64,000 bases of DNA from UBA1275 sp002323515 (GTDB lineage: Bacteria > Bacteroidota > Rhodothermia > Balneolales > Balneolaceae): positions 65,673 through 129,672 of the forward strand of contig CAXGAH010000005.1 in NCBI GenBank assembly GCA_964007875.1. Reading direction: 5' to 3'. The position numbers and the translations under genes were made by a program. The notes below the pieces were generated by a model. That model was not told the origin of the DNA. It searched no databases and saw only the letters and a list, made by a program, of their open reading frames with translations. Within the stretch, counting starts at the first letter, position 1. The number at the start of each line of letters is the position of its first letter. Shown here one piece after another: positions 35,344-45,481 of this stretch.

Positions 35344-38187
35344 ATGCAAGAGTCTATTGTTATTCGTGGAGCTCGCGAACACAATCTCAAAAACATTGAT
35401 GTAACCATCCCCAGAGATGCACTCGTGGTAATCACGGGACTATCAGGCTCTGGCAAATCTTCTCTAGCCTTTGATACCATATATGCCGAAGGGCAACGTC
35501 GTTTTTTAGAATCTTTATCGGCTTACGCCCGTCAATTCTTGGGCATGATGGAACGCCCTGCAGTAGACTTTATAGATGGTCTATCCCCTGTTATTTCTAT
35601 CGATCAAAAAACGACCAATCGCAATCCCCGTTCTACCGTGGGTACGGTTACCGAAATCTACGATTTTCTTCGTTTATTGTTCGCTAGAGTCGCAATTCCT
35701 TATTCCTATGCAACGGGAATAAAAATGGAAAAACAAACGGCAGACCAAGTGGTATCCGCCATTCTTGGCCTTGAAGAAGGTACGAAAGCCTACTGTCTAG
35801 CACCCGTAATTAGAGGGCGAAAAGGACATTACCGAGAACTTTTCGAGCAAATGGTCAAACAGGGCTATTTACAAGCTCGGGTAGATGGGGAAATTATTGA
35901 GTTGGAAACTGGACTCATGCTAGACCGGTACAAAACACACACCATAGAAATCGTAGTAGACCGTTTTGTGGTTAGCTCCAAGAGTGAAAAACGGATCGCT
36001 GACAGTGTGAGAACTGCTCTTGAAATGGCCGATGGAACCGTTGTTCTGGCACTTAAGTCAAAAGATGGCTGGGAAGACCGTCTTTTTTCGCAAAAATTAT
36101 TCGATCCGGAAGCAGGTGTTGCCTATGAAGACCCAGCACCAAATTTATTTTCCTTTAATTCTCCCTTCGGAGCATGCCCTACTTGTGATGGCTTAGGCCA
36201 TGCATACGATGTTAGTTGGGAGCTCTTAGTTCCTAACCCACAACAAAGTGTGGAGGAAGGAGGCATTCGCTTTCTCGGAAAACCGAGAGATATCTTTGCC
36301 TTTAAACAGCTGGAAGCCGTTTTAGCTCACTTTGGAAAGGATTTTAATTCCCCTATCACTAACTACTCTAGTGAACTCATTGACACAATAATGAAGGGTA
36401 GTGGTACCCAAAAATATGCGGTTACCTATGAATTTCGCTCCGATAAGGTCACTTATCAACACAGCTACAAAGGACTTCGCGATACGATTATCGAACAGTA
36501 CGAACAATCTAAATCCCCTAAGCAACGTGAAAAAGCCAAAGCTTTTATGTCTAAAGTTAGCTGCCCAGACTGCGGCGGCGGGCGATTAAACAAAGAAGCA
36601 CTTTCCTACAAGCTGGATACCTTTGGTATTCAGGATTTAGTACAAATGGACATCCAGGAACTCAGGGATACCTTATATAACATACACCTGAGCGACCGAC
36701 AGCAACAAATAGGGCATCAAATTCTCAAAGAAATTAGAGATAGACTCGATTTTTTATTGAATGTAGGTCTCAATTACCTAAGCCTGAATCGAGAGGCTCA
36801 AACGCTGAGTGGAGGCGAAGCTCAACGAATTCGACTGGCTACCCAAATTGGAACGCAGCTTGTGGGAGTTCTCTACATACTCGATGAACCTAGTATTGGA
36901 CTCCATCAACGAGATAATAAGAAACTAATACAATCTCTTGAAACCCTCCGTGACCTTGGAAATAGCGTTATCGTGGTAGAGCATGACCGCGATACCATTG
37001 AGAAGGCAGACTATGTAATTGATATGGGTCCTGGTGCAGGCGCATATGGAGGGCATATTGTAACCCAGGGCAAACTAAATGAATTGAACCCAAAATCGAT
37101 GACCGCTCGTTTTTTACGAGACCAAGAACAAGTTACCGTTGCAGAAGCCCCCAGAAAAGGGAATTCAAAAAAAATCAGTATTACTAATGCCCGAGGTCAT
37201 AATCTTCGATCGGTAAATTTGGAGTTTCCTTTAGGTACATTTGTTGCAATAACGGGGGTTAGTGGTTCCGGAAAAAGCTCACTCATCAACCAGACATTAG
37301 TTCCTATTCTATCGAACCATTTTTATAAATCTAAAGCGGTTCCTTTACCCTACGATCAAGTACAAGGGCTAGATAATGTGGACAAAATTATATCCATAGA
37401 CCAGAGCCCTATTGGCAGAACGCCTCGTTCCAATCCTGGAACGTACACCAAGGTATTTGATCATGTTAGAAGACTTTTTGCAGAATTACCCGAATCCAAG
37501 ATACGTGGCTATGATCAGGGCCGGTTTTCGTTCAATGTAAAAGGGGGGCGTTGCGAAACCTGTAAAGGCGATGGTGTGCGTAAAATAGAGATGAATTTTC
37601 TGCCAGATGTATACGTATCCTGCGAAACCTGTCAAGGACGCCGATATAACCGCGAAACATTGGAAATATACTTCCGGGAAAAAAATATTTCTGAAGTCTT
37701 AGAAATGCCCATATCGGAAGGAGTTGAATTTTTTAGCTCGCAACCGGCTATTTCAAGAATACTTCAAACACTCACTTCCGTTGGTTTGGGATACCTTACC
37801 CTTGGCCAATCCAGTACTACCTTATCTGGTGGTGAAGCTCAGCGGATAAAACTAGCCCGAGAGCTCTCAAAAATAGGAACAGGTAATACCCTTTATGTAA
37901 TGGATGAACCAACTACGGGTTTACATTTTCAAGATGTTCGTCTATTAGTGAATGTAATTCAGCAATTAGTGGATAAAGGGAACACCGTAATGGTCATCGA
38001 GCACAACCTAGACGTGATTAAGGCCGCCGATTGGGTTATAGATTTAGGACCGGAAGGGGGTAAGGCTGGAGGACAAATAGTGGCACAAGGAAGCCCAAAA
38101 AGTATTTCTGAAGTTCAGAATTCACACACAGGTCAGTTTTTAAAACAAGAATTAGAACGACTAACTATCGTTGTAGGAAAGCTCTGA
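35344..38187 (+). CDS. uvrA: UvrABC system protein A
   Basis: 947 residues. Two ABC modules with Walker A GLSGSGKSSLAF (near 33) and GVSGSGKSSLIN (near 640), signature LSGGEAQRIRLA and LSGGEAQRIKLA, and zinc modules CPTCDGLG, CPDCGGG, CETCKGDG and CETCQGRR. It finds DNA lesions and loads UvrB. The ATG at 35344 follows AAGGAAG at 35335-35341, a fair ribosome binding site. The tail after the second ATPase domain is short. Confidence 0.98.
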   Translation: MQESIVIRGAREHNLKNIDVTIPRDALVVITGLSGSGKSSLAFDTIYAEGQRRFLESLSAYARQFLGMMERPAVDFIDGLSPVISIDQKTTNRNPRSTVGTVTEIYDFLRLLFARVAIPYSYATGIKMEKQTADQVVSAILGLEEGTKAYCLAPVIRGRKGHYRELFEQMVKQGYLQARVDGEIIELETGLMLDRYKTHTIEIVVDRFVVSSKSEKRIADSVRTALEMADGTVVLALKSKDGWEDRLFSQKLFDPEAGVAYEDPAPNLFSFNSPFGACPTCDGLGHAYDVSWELLVPNPQQSVEEGGIRFLGKPRDIFAFKQLEAVLAHFGKDFNSPITNYSSELIDTIMKGSGTQKYAVTYEFRSDKVTYQHSYKGLRDTIIEQYEQSKSPKQREKAKAFMSKVSCPDCGGGRLNKEALSYKLDTFGIQDLVQMDIQELRDTLYNIHLSDRQQQIGHQILKEIRDRLDFLLNVGLNYLSLNREAQTLSGGEAQRIRLATQIGTQLVGVLYILDEPSIGLHQRDNKKLIQSLETLRDLGNSVIVVEHDRDTIEKADYVIDMGPGAGAYGGHIVTQGKLNELNPKSMTARFLRDQEQVTVAEAPRKGNSKKISITNARGHNLRSVNLEFPLGTFVAITGVSGSGKSSLINQTLVPILSNHFYKSKAVPLPYDQVQGLDNVDKIISIDQSPIGRTPRSNPGTYTKVFDHVRRLFAELPESKIRGYDQGRFSFNVKGGRCETCKGDGVRKIEMNFLPDVYVSCETCQGRRYNRETLEIYFREKNISEVLEMPISEGVEFFSSQPAISRILQTLTSVGLGYLTLGQSSTTLSGGEAQRIKLARELSKIGTGNTLYVMDEPTTGLHFQDVRLLVNVIQQLVDKGNTVMVIEHNLDVIKAADWVIDLGPEGGKAGGQIVAQGSPKSISEVQNSHTGQFLKQELERLTIVVGKL

Positions 38188-38211
38188 GCTTACTATCTTG
38201 AAGGTCTAGAT

Positions 38212-38766
38212 ATGATTTTTTTCCGCACACAAATTTTTAAGAAAGTTAGCTTGAGCCTACTGCTATTTGCGTTCATTATTCAGAGCATACCCATGCTCGA
38301 AAATGAACTCGAGAATCAGCGGTTTACTCAATGGCTCAACAAACACTTTGATCGCTCACTGACTGCAAATCAGTATCCTGAGCTGTCGGATCCAGAAAAC
38401 CTTGAGTCAATACGTCTACACCTTCAGAAATTATGGAATGAAAGCGAAAATGTGGATCAATGGACTATTGCAGTCAAGGATTATCTAAAACAAAAAAATC
38501 TGGATCAAGAACTTCTCGAAGAGTGGAATATGCTGGATCATATGGATCAGCATCAGGACATGGCCATACTTCAGGAGCCACGTGCGTACGCACTCAATAA
38601 TCAGGCCCAAGATAAATCACCAAAACTTACAAGTCCTGCCCATTTAGTTGAGCCCACTGCGCATAAAAACCAAAAAGTTTCATTCACCACCCTTCTCAGG
38701 CTAAACTACTCTTCTACTTCGAAAGAGCGTCCTATGGGTAGTGGAATCGCCATTGGTGCTCCTTAG
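38212..38766 (+). CDS. Unknown membrane-anchored protein
   Basis: 184 residues. A basic start and one hydrophobic segment (about 8-26) suggest a signal peptide or anchor. The middle (about 30-110) is acidic and helical (HLQKLWNESENVDQW, LKQKNLDQELLEEWNML); the last 60 residues look disordered. It lies 24 bases after uvrA and 83 bases before secD. I recognise no family. Confidence 0.55.
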   Translation: MIFFRTQIFKKVSLSLLLFAFIIQSIPMLENELENQRFTQWLNKHFDRSLTANQYPELSDPENLESIRLHLQKLWNESENVDQWTIAVKDYLKQKNLDQELLEEWNMLDHMDQHQDMAILQEPRAYALNNQAQDKSPKLTSPAHLVEPTAHKNQKVSFTTLLRLNYSSTSKERPMGSGIAIGAP

Positions 38767-38793
38767 CTCCCATTACTTAGCTTTTTCTTTTTA

Positions 38794-38812
38794 GGTTCGA
38801 ATAAAGCGAACC
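38794..38812 (+). other. Hairpin in the secD leader
   Basis: GGTTCG, seven bases, CGAACC: perfect 6-base stem ending 37 bases before the secD ATG. No T-run follows directly, so it is a poor terminator. A leader structure or a weak end for the upstream gene; chance is possible. Confidence 0.25.
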
Positions 38813-38849
38813 CTCCCATCATTTTTACTAACAACAAAACACTATTATC

Positions 38850-40664
38850 ATGCAAGGAAACGGATTTAAACTCGGTGTAATTGCTGCTTTTTTTGCCCTT
38901 ACACTATTTTACTTGTATCCAACCATTATTTGGAACTTGGAACAACGTCAAATGAGTACCTTCACAGAAGAAGAACGTACTCAATACGAAATGGATAACG
39001 CTGAAAAACTTTCCAACCTAAAAGAAAATATCCTTTCATTGGGCTTGGATTTGCAAGGCGGGATGCATGTTACTCTTGAGGTTGGTACTCCGCAACTAAT
39101 TTTAGAACTAGCAGGAAGTAACCGCGATAGCGAGCTCGACGAAGTTGTTCAGCTAGCTCAAGAAGTAGCAGAGGAAAACGACACTGATTTCATTAACGAA
39201 ATGCAGCTCGAGTTTGAGAGAAGAGACCCAGATGCTCGACTAAGTCGGTATTATCGAAGCGAATCTCAAGACATCACACGCCGTTCAACTAATGACGAGA
39301 TTGTAGCCTTTCTTAAAATACAAAGAGATGCAGCTCTCGACCGAGCTATTGAAATTATACGAACTCGAGTCGACCGCTTTGGTGTAACTGAACCATCTAT
39401 TGTTAAACAGGGACAGAGTCGCATTGTAGTAGAGCTACCTGGTGTAGATGACGAAGAACGAGTGCGAAATTTATTAAAAGGTACCGCGCGTCTAGAATTC
39501 CGAACGGGTGCAGATGCCCAAGACTTCTCTAATTTCAGAAACCGTGCCATCGAATTTTACAACGTGGAAGCGGATAGTTCTGACAGCCTAAACCTAAGCG
39601 GTCCCTCCAACACTCTTCTGGAGCGAATGTCTTTCATTCAAACCCAAAGTCCCTACGTTTTTGGGTATGCAATAGCCGAAGATACCGCGGCGATTATTGA
39701 CTTGCTTAGCACATCTGACATTCAACGCTTAATGCCCCGGAATACCGTCGTCCTTTGGGGTTCACGATCACTTAGCTTCGAAGGTGGAGTAGAACAGTTT
39801 GCTCTATACGGGGTACGAGATAATGCCGAATTGACTGGGGAAGTGATTGAAGAAGCATCTATTCAGTTCGATCCAACCACTAATGTTCCAGAGGTTTCTA
39901 TGGGAATGAACAGTGAAGGCGCGAGAGTATGGAGTCGAATTACGGGAGCCAATATTGGTAAACCCATTGCTATTGTACTTGACGGATATGTGGTCTCCTA
40001 CCCGAATGTATCAACTAAGATTACCGGTGGAAATTCCAGCATTACGGGCCTAGAAAATGTAGCAGAAGCCGAAGATTTAGTGAATATTTTACTATCTGGT
40101 GCTCTGCCAGCCCCACTTCGGATTATGGAAGAGCGAACCGTTGGTGCTACCTTGGGTGAAAGCTCTATTCAAGCAGGCTTTCGATCGGTACTTTTTGGAC
40201 TATCCATTGTGGCAATCTTCATGATCGTATATTACCGAACAGGTGGTGGAGTTGCCGATTTAGCTCTTCTACTAAACATCATTTTTATCCTCGGTATTCT
40301 TGCAGGATTCAAAGCGACTTTAACCTTACCTGGTATGGCAGGTATCGTATTAACCATCGGTATGGCGGTCGATGCCAACGTGCTAATATTTGATCGAATT
40401 CGTGAAGAACAACGAAGTGGAAAAACCATGAAAGCTGCAATTTCAGCTGGTTATGCGAATGCGATGAGTGCCATCATTGATGCTAACGTAACCACAGGTT
40501 TTGTGGCCTTAATTTTAATGAGTTTTGGAGTAGGACCTATAAAAGGTTTTGCTGTTACTCTGCTTGCGGGTATTGCATGTTCACTCTTTAGTGCCATCGT
40601 TATCACGCGCGTAGTCATAGACTACTTAACCCGCAAAAACACAGAAGCGGTTAGCTTCGGTTAA
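38850..40664 (+). CDS. secD: Protein translocase subunit SecD
   Basis: 604 residues. N-terminal span (about 8-27), then GLDLQGGMHVTLEV, a large periplasmic P1 region with RVDRFGVTEPSIVKQG and RIVVELPG, and five C-terminal spans with MAGIVLTIGMAVDANVLIFDRIREE (in two pieces around residue 500). It works with SecF and SecY to pull exported proteins using the proton or sodium gradient. The length is close to E. coli SecD (615). SecF begins 28 bases on. Confidence 0.97.
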   Translation: MQGNGFKLGVIAAFFALTLFYLYPTIIWNLEQRQMSTFTEEERTQYEMDNAEKLSNLKENILSLGLDLQGGMHVTLEVGTPQLILELAGSNRDSELDEVVQLAQEVAEENDTDFINEMQLEFERRDPDARLSRYYRSESQDITRRSTNDEIVAFLKIQRDAALDRAIEIIRTRVDRFGVTEPSIVKQGQSRIVVELPGVDDEERVRNLLKGTARLEFRTGADAQDFSNFRNRAIEFYNVEADSSDSLNLSGPSNTLLERMSFIQTQSPYVFGYAIAEDTAAIIDLLSTSDIQRLMPRNTVVLWGSRSLSFEGGVEQFALYGVRDNAELTGEVIEEASIQFDPTTNVPEVSMGMNSEGARVWSRITGANIGKPIAIVLDGYVVSYPNVSTKITGGNSSITGLENVAEAEDLVNILLSGALPAPLRIMEERTVGATLGESSIQAGFRSVLFGLSIVAIFMIVYYRTGGGVADLALLLNIIFILGILAGFKATLTLPGMAGIVLTIGMAVDANVLIFDRIREEQRSGKTMKAAISAGYANAMSAIIDANVTTGFVALILMSFGVGPIKGFAVTLLAGIACSLFSAIVITRVVIDYLTRKNTEAVSFG

Positions 40665-40692
40665 TAAAAATTTAAAATAAAAGGTACTTCTT

Positions 40693-41604
40693 ATGAGATG
40701 GTTTGAAACACCCAGTTTTGATTTTTTAGGCAAACGTAAAGTTGCCTACACCCTTTCTAGTGTCATTTTTATAGCATCCTTAGCTATAATTTTTACAAAG
40801 GGCTTACAGTATGGAATTGACTTCCGAGGGGGTAAAGAATTCGTTTATATATTCGACGCTCCAGTAAACACGCAAGATGTTCGGTCCTTCTTAACCGAAC
40901 CACTAGGTTCATCACCAGAAGTAAAGCTCTTTGGTTCTGATAGTGAAATACTCATCCGAACCGACAATGAACTAAGCACAGATGAAGTGCAAAACGTTAT
41001 TGAAGACGCCATTAGTGCCAAGTTCAGCGATGCTACCTTCAGCATGGAAAAGAGCGATTCAATTGGTCCCCGATTTGCGGAGGATTTAAAAGGAGCAGCT
41101 GCTCAATCCGTCGTTTACGCGATTGTTATCATTTTCCTTTACATCCTAATTCGATTCCGAAAATGGACTTTTTCAGCGGGAGCGGTTGCTGCATTGCTTC
41201 ATGATGTGGTAATCACACTAGGCATATTTACCTTGCTGAGCGATGTAGTCTCATTCAATTTATTAATCGATCAAAATATTATTGCAGCCTTTCTAACCAT
41301 TGTTGGTTACTCCTTAAATGATACTGTGGTTGTATTTGACAGGATTCGAGAAAATAAATTGGTTCATAAAGGCATGGACACTATTGAAATGTTCAATAAA
41401 AGTCTAAACGATACACTCAGCCGAACAGTAATTACTTCATTAACTACCTTCTTTGTGGTAACTATTCTGTTTATATTCGGTGGAGAGGTCTTGAAAGGTT
41501 TGTCTTTTGCACTTATAATAGGTGTAATTTTAGGTACCTATAGCTCACTTTTTGTAGCTAGCCCTCTTGTACTTGAATTAGATACAAAAAAAACCACTAA
41601 ATAA
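40693..41604 (+). CDS. secF: Protein translocase subunit SecF
   Basis: 303 residues. FLGKRKVAYTLSS start, first span at about 15-35, YGIDFRGGKEF, a short periplasmic domain, then five spans with VGYSLNDTVVVFDRIREN and LSRTVITSLTTFFVV. It forms a complex with SecD. The length matches the family. A STAS gene begins 14 bases after the stop. Confidence 0.97.
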   Translation: MRWFETPSFDFLGKRKVAYTLSSVIFIASLAIIFTKGLQYGIDFRGGKEFVYIFDAPVNTQDVRSFLTEPLGSSPEVKLFGSDSEILIRTDNELSTDEVQNVIEDAISAKFSDATFSMEKSDSIGPRFAEDLKGAAAQSVVYAIVIIFLYILIRFRKWTFSAGAVAALLHDVVITLGIFTLLSDVVSFNLLIDQNIIAAFLTIVGYSLNDTVVVFDRIRENKLVHKGMDTIEMFNKSLNDTLSRTVITSLTTFFVVTILFIFGGEVLKGLSFALIIGVILGTYSSLFVASPLVLELDTKKTTK

Positions 41605-41618
41605 ACCTTAGTATTATC

Positions 41619-41966
41619 ATGAGTTATCAAACGTCAGAACGTTACAACTGCGTTGTCATTCAATTTAAAGGCAATGTTATGGGAGGACCCGATGCGGTCA
41701 GTTTGAACGAAGAATTACACGCCTTAATCGATTTAAATAAAACAAATATAATTGTTGATTTATCTAAGGTAAAGTTTATGAATTCTTCGGGTTTAGGCAT
41801 GCTTATAGGTGGGCTTACCACTATGAAAAAAGCGGGAGGCGATCTACGAATTGCCAATGCAACCGATAAAATTCAAAGCCTTTTGGTCGTAACCAAACTC
41901 ATCACAGTGTTTAAACATTTCCATTCGGTGGATGATGCGGTAGCATCTTACAAAGAAGATGCCTAA
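41619..41966 (+). CDS. STAS-domain anti-sigma factor antagonist
   Basis: 115 residues, a single STAS domain. FMNSSGLGMLIGGL holds the Ser that is phosphorylated in SpoIIAA/RsbV proteins. Such proteins bind an anti-sigma kinase and free a sigma factor or another partner. No kinase or sigma gene is adjacent. It closes the secDF transcript, 14 bases after secF and 28 bases before a strong terminator. Confidence 0.88.
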   Translation: MSYQTSERYNCVVIQFKGNVMGGPDAVSLNEELHALIDLNKTNIIVDLSKVKFMNSSGLGMLIGGLTTMKKAGGDLRIANATDKIQSLLVVTKLITVFKHFHSVDDAVASYKEDA

Positions 41967-41994
41967 CACCCTAGACTTATCATTAGTCTTAACT

Positions 41995-42026
41995 AAGGGG
42001 TGTAGCTTAATACACCCCTTTTTTAT
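41995..42026 (+). terminator. Rho-independent terminator after secD-secF-STAS
   Basis: AAGGGGTGTA, six bases GCTTAA, TACACCCCTT: perfect 10-base stem followed by TTTTTT. It ends the plus-strand transcript 28 bases after the STAS gene and separates it from purA. Confidence 0.9.
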
Positions 42027-42063
42027 TGTTTGTCTTTATTTATTGATCACTTAGCAATCATTT

Positions 42064-43338
42064 ATGTCTACCAGAGTAGTAATTGGCGCCCAATGGGGCG
42101 ATGAAGGAAAAGGTAAAATAGTTGACCTTCTTAGTAAAGAATCTCGATATATAGTACGATTCCAAGGAGGTGCAAATGCCGGCCATACCCTTAAATTTGA
42201 CGATAAAGAAGTAGTACTTCATCTCATCCCATCGGGCATTTTTAATGGAGATGGGATTTGTATAATCGGGAATGGTGTTGTCATCGACCCTATTGCATTA
42301 CTAGAAGAAATCGATCAAGTTTACTCAATGGGCTTTAGCCTAGAGAACCGATTCTTCATTTCAGAAACAGCCCATGTAATCCTTCCTTATCACAAGATTC
42401 TTGACCAAATGAAGGAAAAAAATAAAGGTGCCAAAGCTATTGGTACTACAGGGCGTGGTATTGGGCCTGCTTATGTGAGTAAAGTAGCGAGAATTGGGAT
42501 CCGGATGATTGATTTGTTAGATACGGAGGTACTTCATCAAAAGCTCATTCAAAATATAGAAGACATAAATCGGGCTCTTGAAAATATTTATGAAGAACCA
42601 ACTATCGATGCCCAAGAACTAATTAATGAGCTTGAAGGCGCTATTGCTAAATTAAGCCCTTACATTTGTAACACTACACACATGTTACATGAAGCGCTTG
42701 AGAGGGATGAAAATATATTGCTAGAAGGGGCTCAGGGATGCCTACTAGATGTTGACCATGGAACCTACCCCTACGTAACCTCCTCATCTCCTACGTCTGG
42801 TGGAGCCTGTACCGGTAGCGGTATTCCACCCTTAGCTATTACCCAAGCAATGGGGATCACCAAAGCTTATTGTACTCGAGTTGGAAATGGCCCCTTTCCC
42901 ACAGAACTCATTGAAAAAACGGGTGAATTACTTCGCAAAAAAGGTCATGAATTTGGTGCAACTACAGGGCGCCCACGCCGATGTGGGTGGCTGGATTTGG
43001 TTGCGTTAAAGTATGCATGCCGGATAAATGGACTTAATGAATTAACGCTAACCAAGATGGATGTGATGGATGGCTTTGACATCATTAAAGTCTGTACATC
43101 CTACCAAATTGATGAGGTAGAAACCAAAGTGTTCCCTTTGGGCCTCAATAACCTGGAAAAAGTGGAACCTATATACACGGAACTGCAAGGTTGGGATCAA
43201 GATATTTCAGGTATCACCACCTGGAACGAATTACCTAGCTCAGCTCAAGAATATATTCGATTTATTGAAGATTATTTAGGTGTTCCTTTTAAAATTATTT
43301 CTACAGGACCTAAGCGAAATGAAACCATTATTCGATAG
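42064..43338 (+). CDS. purA: Adenylosuccinate synthetase
   Basis: 424 residues. GAQWGDEGKGKIVDLL at the N terminus, GGANAGHT, TGRGIGPAYVSK, LEGAQGCLLDVDHGTYPYVTSS and TTGRPRRCGWLDL are all diagnostic. It uses GTP to join IMP and aspartate, the first step to AMP. The 3' end overlaps the symporter stop by 11 bases on the other strand. Confidence 0.98.
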   Translation: MSTRVVIGAQWGDEGKGKIVDLLSKESRYIVRFQGGANAGHTLKFDDKEVVLHLIPSGIFNGDGICIIGNGVVIDPIALLEEIDQVYSMGFSLENRFFISETAHVILPYHKILDQMKEKNKGAKAIGTTGRGIGPAYVSKVARIGIRMIDLLDTEVLHQKLIQNIEDINRALENIYEEPTIDAQELINELEGAIAKLSPYICNTTHMLHEALERDENILLEGAQGCLLDVDHGTYPYVTSSSPTSGGACTGSGIPPLAITQAMGITKAYCTRVGNGPFPTELIEKTGELLRKKGHEFGATTGRPRRCGWLDLVALKYACRINGLNELTLTKMDVMDGFDIIKVCTSYQIDEVETKVFPLGLNNLEKVEPIYTELQGWDQDISGITTWNELPSSAQEYIRFIEDYLGVPFKIISTGPKRNETIIR

Positions 43339-44905
43339 TTTTAGTATTCTTTCTAACACGGGCAGATACTTCCCCGATCAGTACAACTATAGCAGCACCA
43401 ACAGCGGTATATAGTGGCCATGCAAGAGCTAGAGGCTCACCGGGTAGTAGGTTTTGGACTGGACCATTTACCATGAACAGCAGACTTATCAACCCAGAGA
43501 AAAAACCTGTCAATGCATCTCTGGATTGAGCTTTATTGCTAATCAAACCCAATAAAAAAGCTCCTAACAACCCACCATAGGTATAGGAAGCTATTCCTAA
43601 GCCAAATTCGACTACCGTTGGTCGTTCCCCAGCCTGAAGTTGCAGGGAGGTAAATATAAGGGCGGAAATACTTAACACAATTCCCCATATAAGAGTAATG
43701 CCTCTTGACAAGCTAAGTTCTTCCACAGCGCTTAATACTTTTTTACGGTAAGGAATAATTATATCATATAATGTGGTAGAGGCTAAAGCATTTAATGATG
43801 AACTTAAACTACTCATTGCAGCGGCAAACAAAGCGGCTACAATAAGTCCAGAGACTCCAACGGGCATTTGTTCTACAATGTACTTGGCGAATATTTCATC
43901 CTGAGTTCGTAACCCAAGAGCAGCCACATCTGCCCCTTCGTAAAAGGTATAAAGAAATAATCCAATAAATAGAAATAATGAAAATTGTAGAATAACCACA
44001 ATACCACTTCCAATAAGTGCTTTTTGCCCAGAACCTAACGATCCTGTTGCAAGCAAACGTTGTACGAGCAAATGATCCGTGCCATGAGATGCCAAAGAAA
44101 AAACCGCCCCACCAATTAAGGATATGCCAAAGACGTAGGGTTGCTCCAAATAGCTTTTCCAACTTCCCTCCCATCCCCAGTCAAACCATTGCGTTTTTCC
44201 AGAAGCTACCACCGCCTGATGAAACGATTGCCAACCATCGGGCAGGGCTTGAAACAATAGCAGCCCAGCAAGAATAGCACCTCCGAGATACACCCCAAGT
44301 TGAATCACATCCATCCATACCACCGCCTTAATTCCTCCTAAAAATGTATACAAAAGTGTAACCAAGGTGATGAGTAGTATAGCCATTACATATAGTTGAA
44401 AATCACTCCATGCCTCGAATACTCCCCAAAAGCGTAATAAAACAGTCAAAGGAATGGCCGTGGCAAATAAACGAACCCCGTCTGCTAATAGGCGTGTAAA
44501 CATGAAGGTGATCGAGGTGGCATTCCGCATGGAAGGACCAAATCGGCGTTCTAGAAAAGTGTAGGCTGTAAACATCTCACCCTCAAAATATCGAGGTAAA
44601 AATACCAGTGCGACAATCACTCTCCCAATAAAATACCCAATAGTAATTTGCAAAAATGTAAGGTTACTACCGTAAGCAACTGCAGGAATACTAATAAAGG
44701 TTAGCGTGGAGGTCTCAGTGGCAACTACAGAAAACAACACTGCCCACCATGGCAGCCCCTTTCCTCCTAAGAAGTAGTCCTTTGCGTTTTGTTGTTTACC
44801 CGAGGCTTTTAACCCGAAATATGCCACAAAGATCATGTAAACAACCCAAACAATATAATCTAACCAACCAAAAGCTGTTGCACTACTCTCCATTTCTAGG
44901 CCCAT
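43328..44905 (-). CDS. Sodium:solute symporter (SSS family)
   Basis: 525 residues with about 13 membrane spans. The first spans with DYFLGGKGLPWWAV, SVVATETSTLTF and a conserved Asp-Arg region (TRLLADGVRLFATAIPL) fit the SSS family; SSSLNALAST in the ninth span is part of the sodium site. The substrate (sugar, amino acid, sialic acid or other) cannot be told. The start overlaps rdgB by 10 bases; an ATG four codons in (44893) would avoid it. Third gene of a kinase, rdgB, symporter operon. Confidence 0.88.
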   Translation of the reverse strand: MGLEMESSATAFGWLDYIVWVVYMIFVAYFGLKASGKQQNAKDYFLGGKGLPWWAVLFSVVATETSTLTFISIPAVAYGSNLTFLQITIGYFIGRVIVALVFLPRYFEGEMFTAYTFLERRFGPSMRNATSITFMFTRLLADGVRLFATAIPLTVLLRFWGVFEAWSDFQLYVMAILLITLVTLLYTFLGGIKAVVWMDVIQLGVYLGGAILAGLLLFQALPDGWQSFHQAVVASGKTQWFDWGWEGSWKSYLEQPYVFGISLIGGAVFSLASHGTDHLLVQRLLATGSLGSGQKALIGSGIVVILQFSLFLFIGLFLYTFYEGADVAALGLRTQDEIFAKYIVEQMPVGVSGLIVAALFAAAMSSLSSSLNALASTTLYDIIIPYRKKVLSAVEELSLSRGITLIWGIVLSISALIFTSLQLQAGERPTVVEFGLGIASYTYGGLLGAFLLGLISNKAQSRDALTGFFSGLISLLFMVNGPVQNLLPGEPLALAWPLYTAVGAAIVVLIGEVSARVRKNTKTIE

Positions 44906-45480
44906 TTTTGTAAAAACACCACCGCCTCTTTCATCGCTAAACCTCTATGGCTAATTCTATTTTTTTGCTCAGAACCCATTTCAGCAAAACTTTGCTCAAA
45001 TCCATCTGGCATGAAAATGGGGTCATAACCAAAACCTTTTACTCCTTTCCTATATCTAGAAATTTGACCCGTGCAAACACCTTCAAAAATCCACTGTTTG
45101 TCTGCATCTACAAAGGCAACTACCGTTCGAAATTGAGCATTACGCTGCTCAATATCCTCCATTTCTGAGAGTAACTTTTCAACATTGTCATCATAGCTGG
45201 CTTGTTCTCCTGCATACCTAGCAGAATAGACCCCTGGCGCTCCATTCAAAGCTGAAACCTCTAAGCCAGTATCATCGGCCAAGCTAGGTAAGCCGGTTAC
45301 CATTGCCACATAATGAGCTTTTTTCAATGCATTTCCTTCTAAAGTCAACGCATCCTCATCTACCTCTTCGAGTTCTGGAAAATCAGCAGTGGATAAGACC
45401 CGAAGATCCGGTAAAGAAAGCAGTTCCCTCAGCTCTTCGATTTTGTTCGGGTTACGAGAGGCTAGAACAATTTCGTTCAT
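44896..45480 (-). CDS. rdgB: XTP/dITP diphosphatase
   Basis: 194 residues, HAM1 family. ASRNPNKIEEL at the N terminus, LADDTGLEVSALNGAPGVYSARYAG, FGYDPIF and KNRISHRGLAM are conserved. It removes inosine and xanthosine triphosphates to protect DNA. It starts 1 base after the kinase stop and overlaps the symporter start. Confidence 0.95.
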   Translation of the reverse strand: MNEIVLASRNPNKIEELRELLSLPDLRVLSTADFPELEEVDEDALTLEGNALKKAHYVAMVTGLPSLADDTGLEVSALNGAPGVYSARYAGEQASYDDNVEKLLSEMEDIEQRNAQFRTVVAFVDADKQWIFEGVCTGQISRYRKGVKGFGYDPIFMPDGFEQSFAEMGSEQKNRISHRGLAMKEAVVFLQKWA

Positions 45481-45481
45481 A

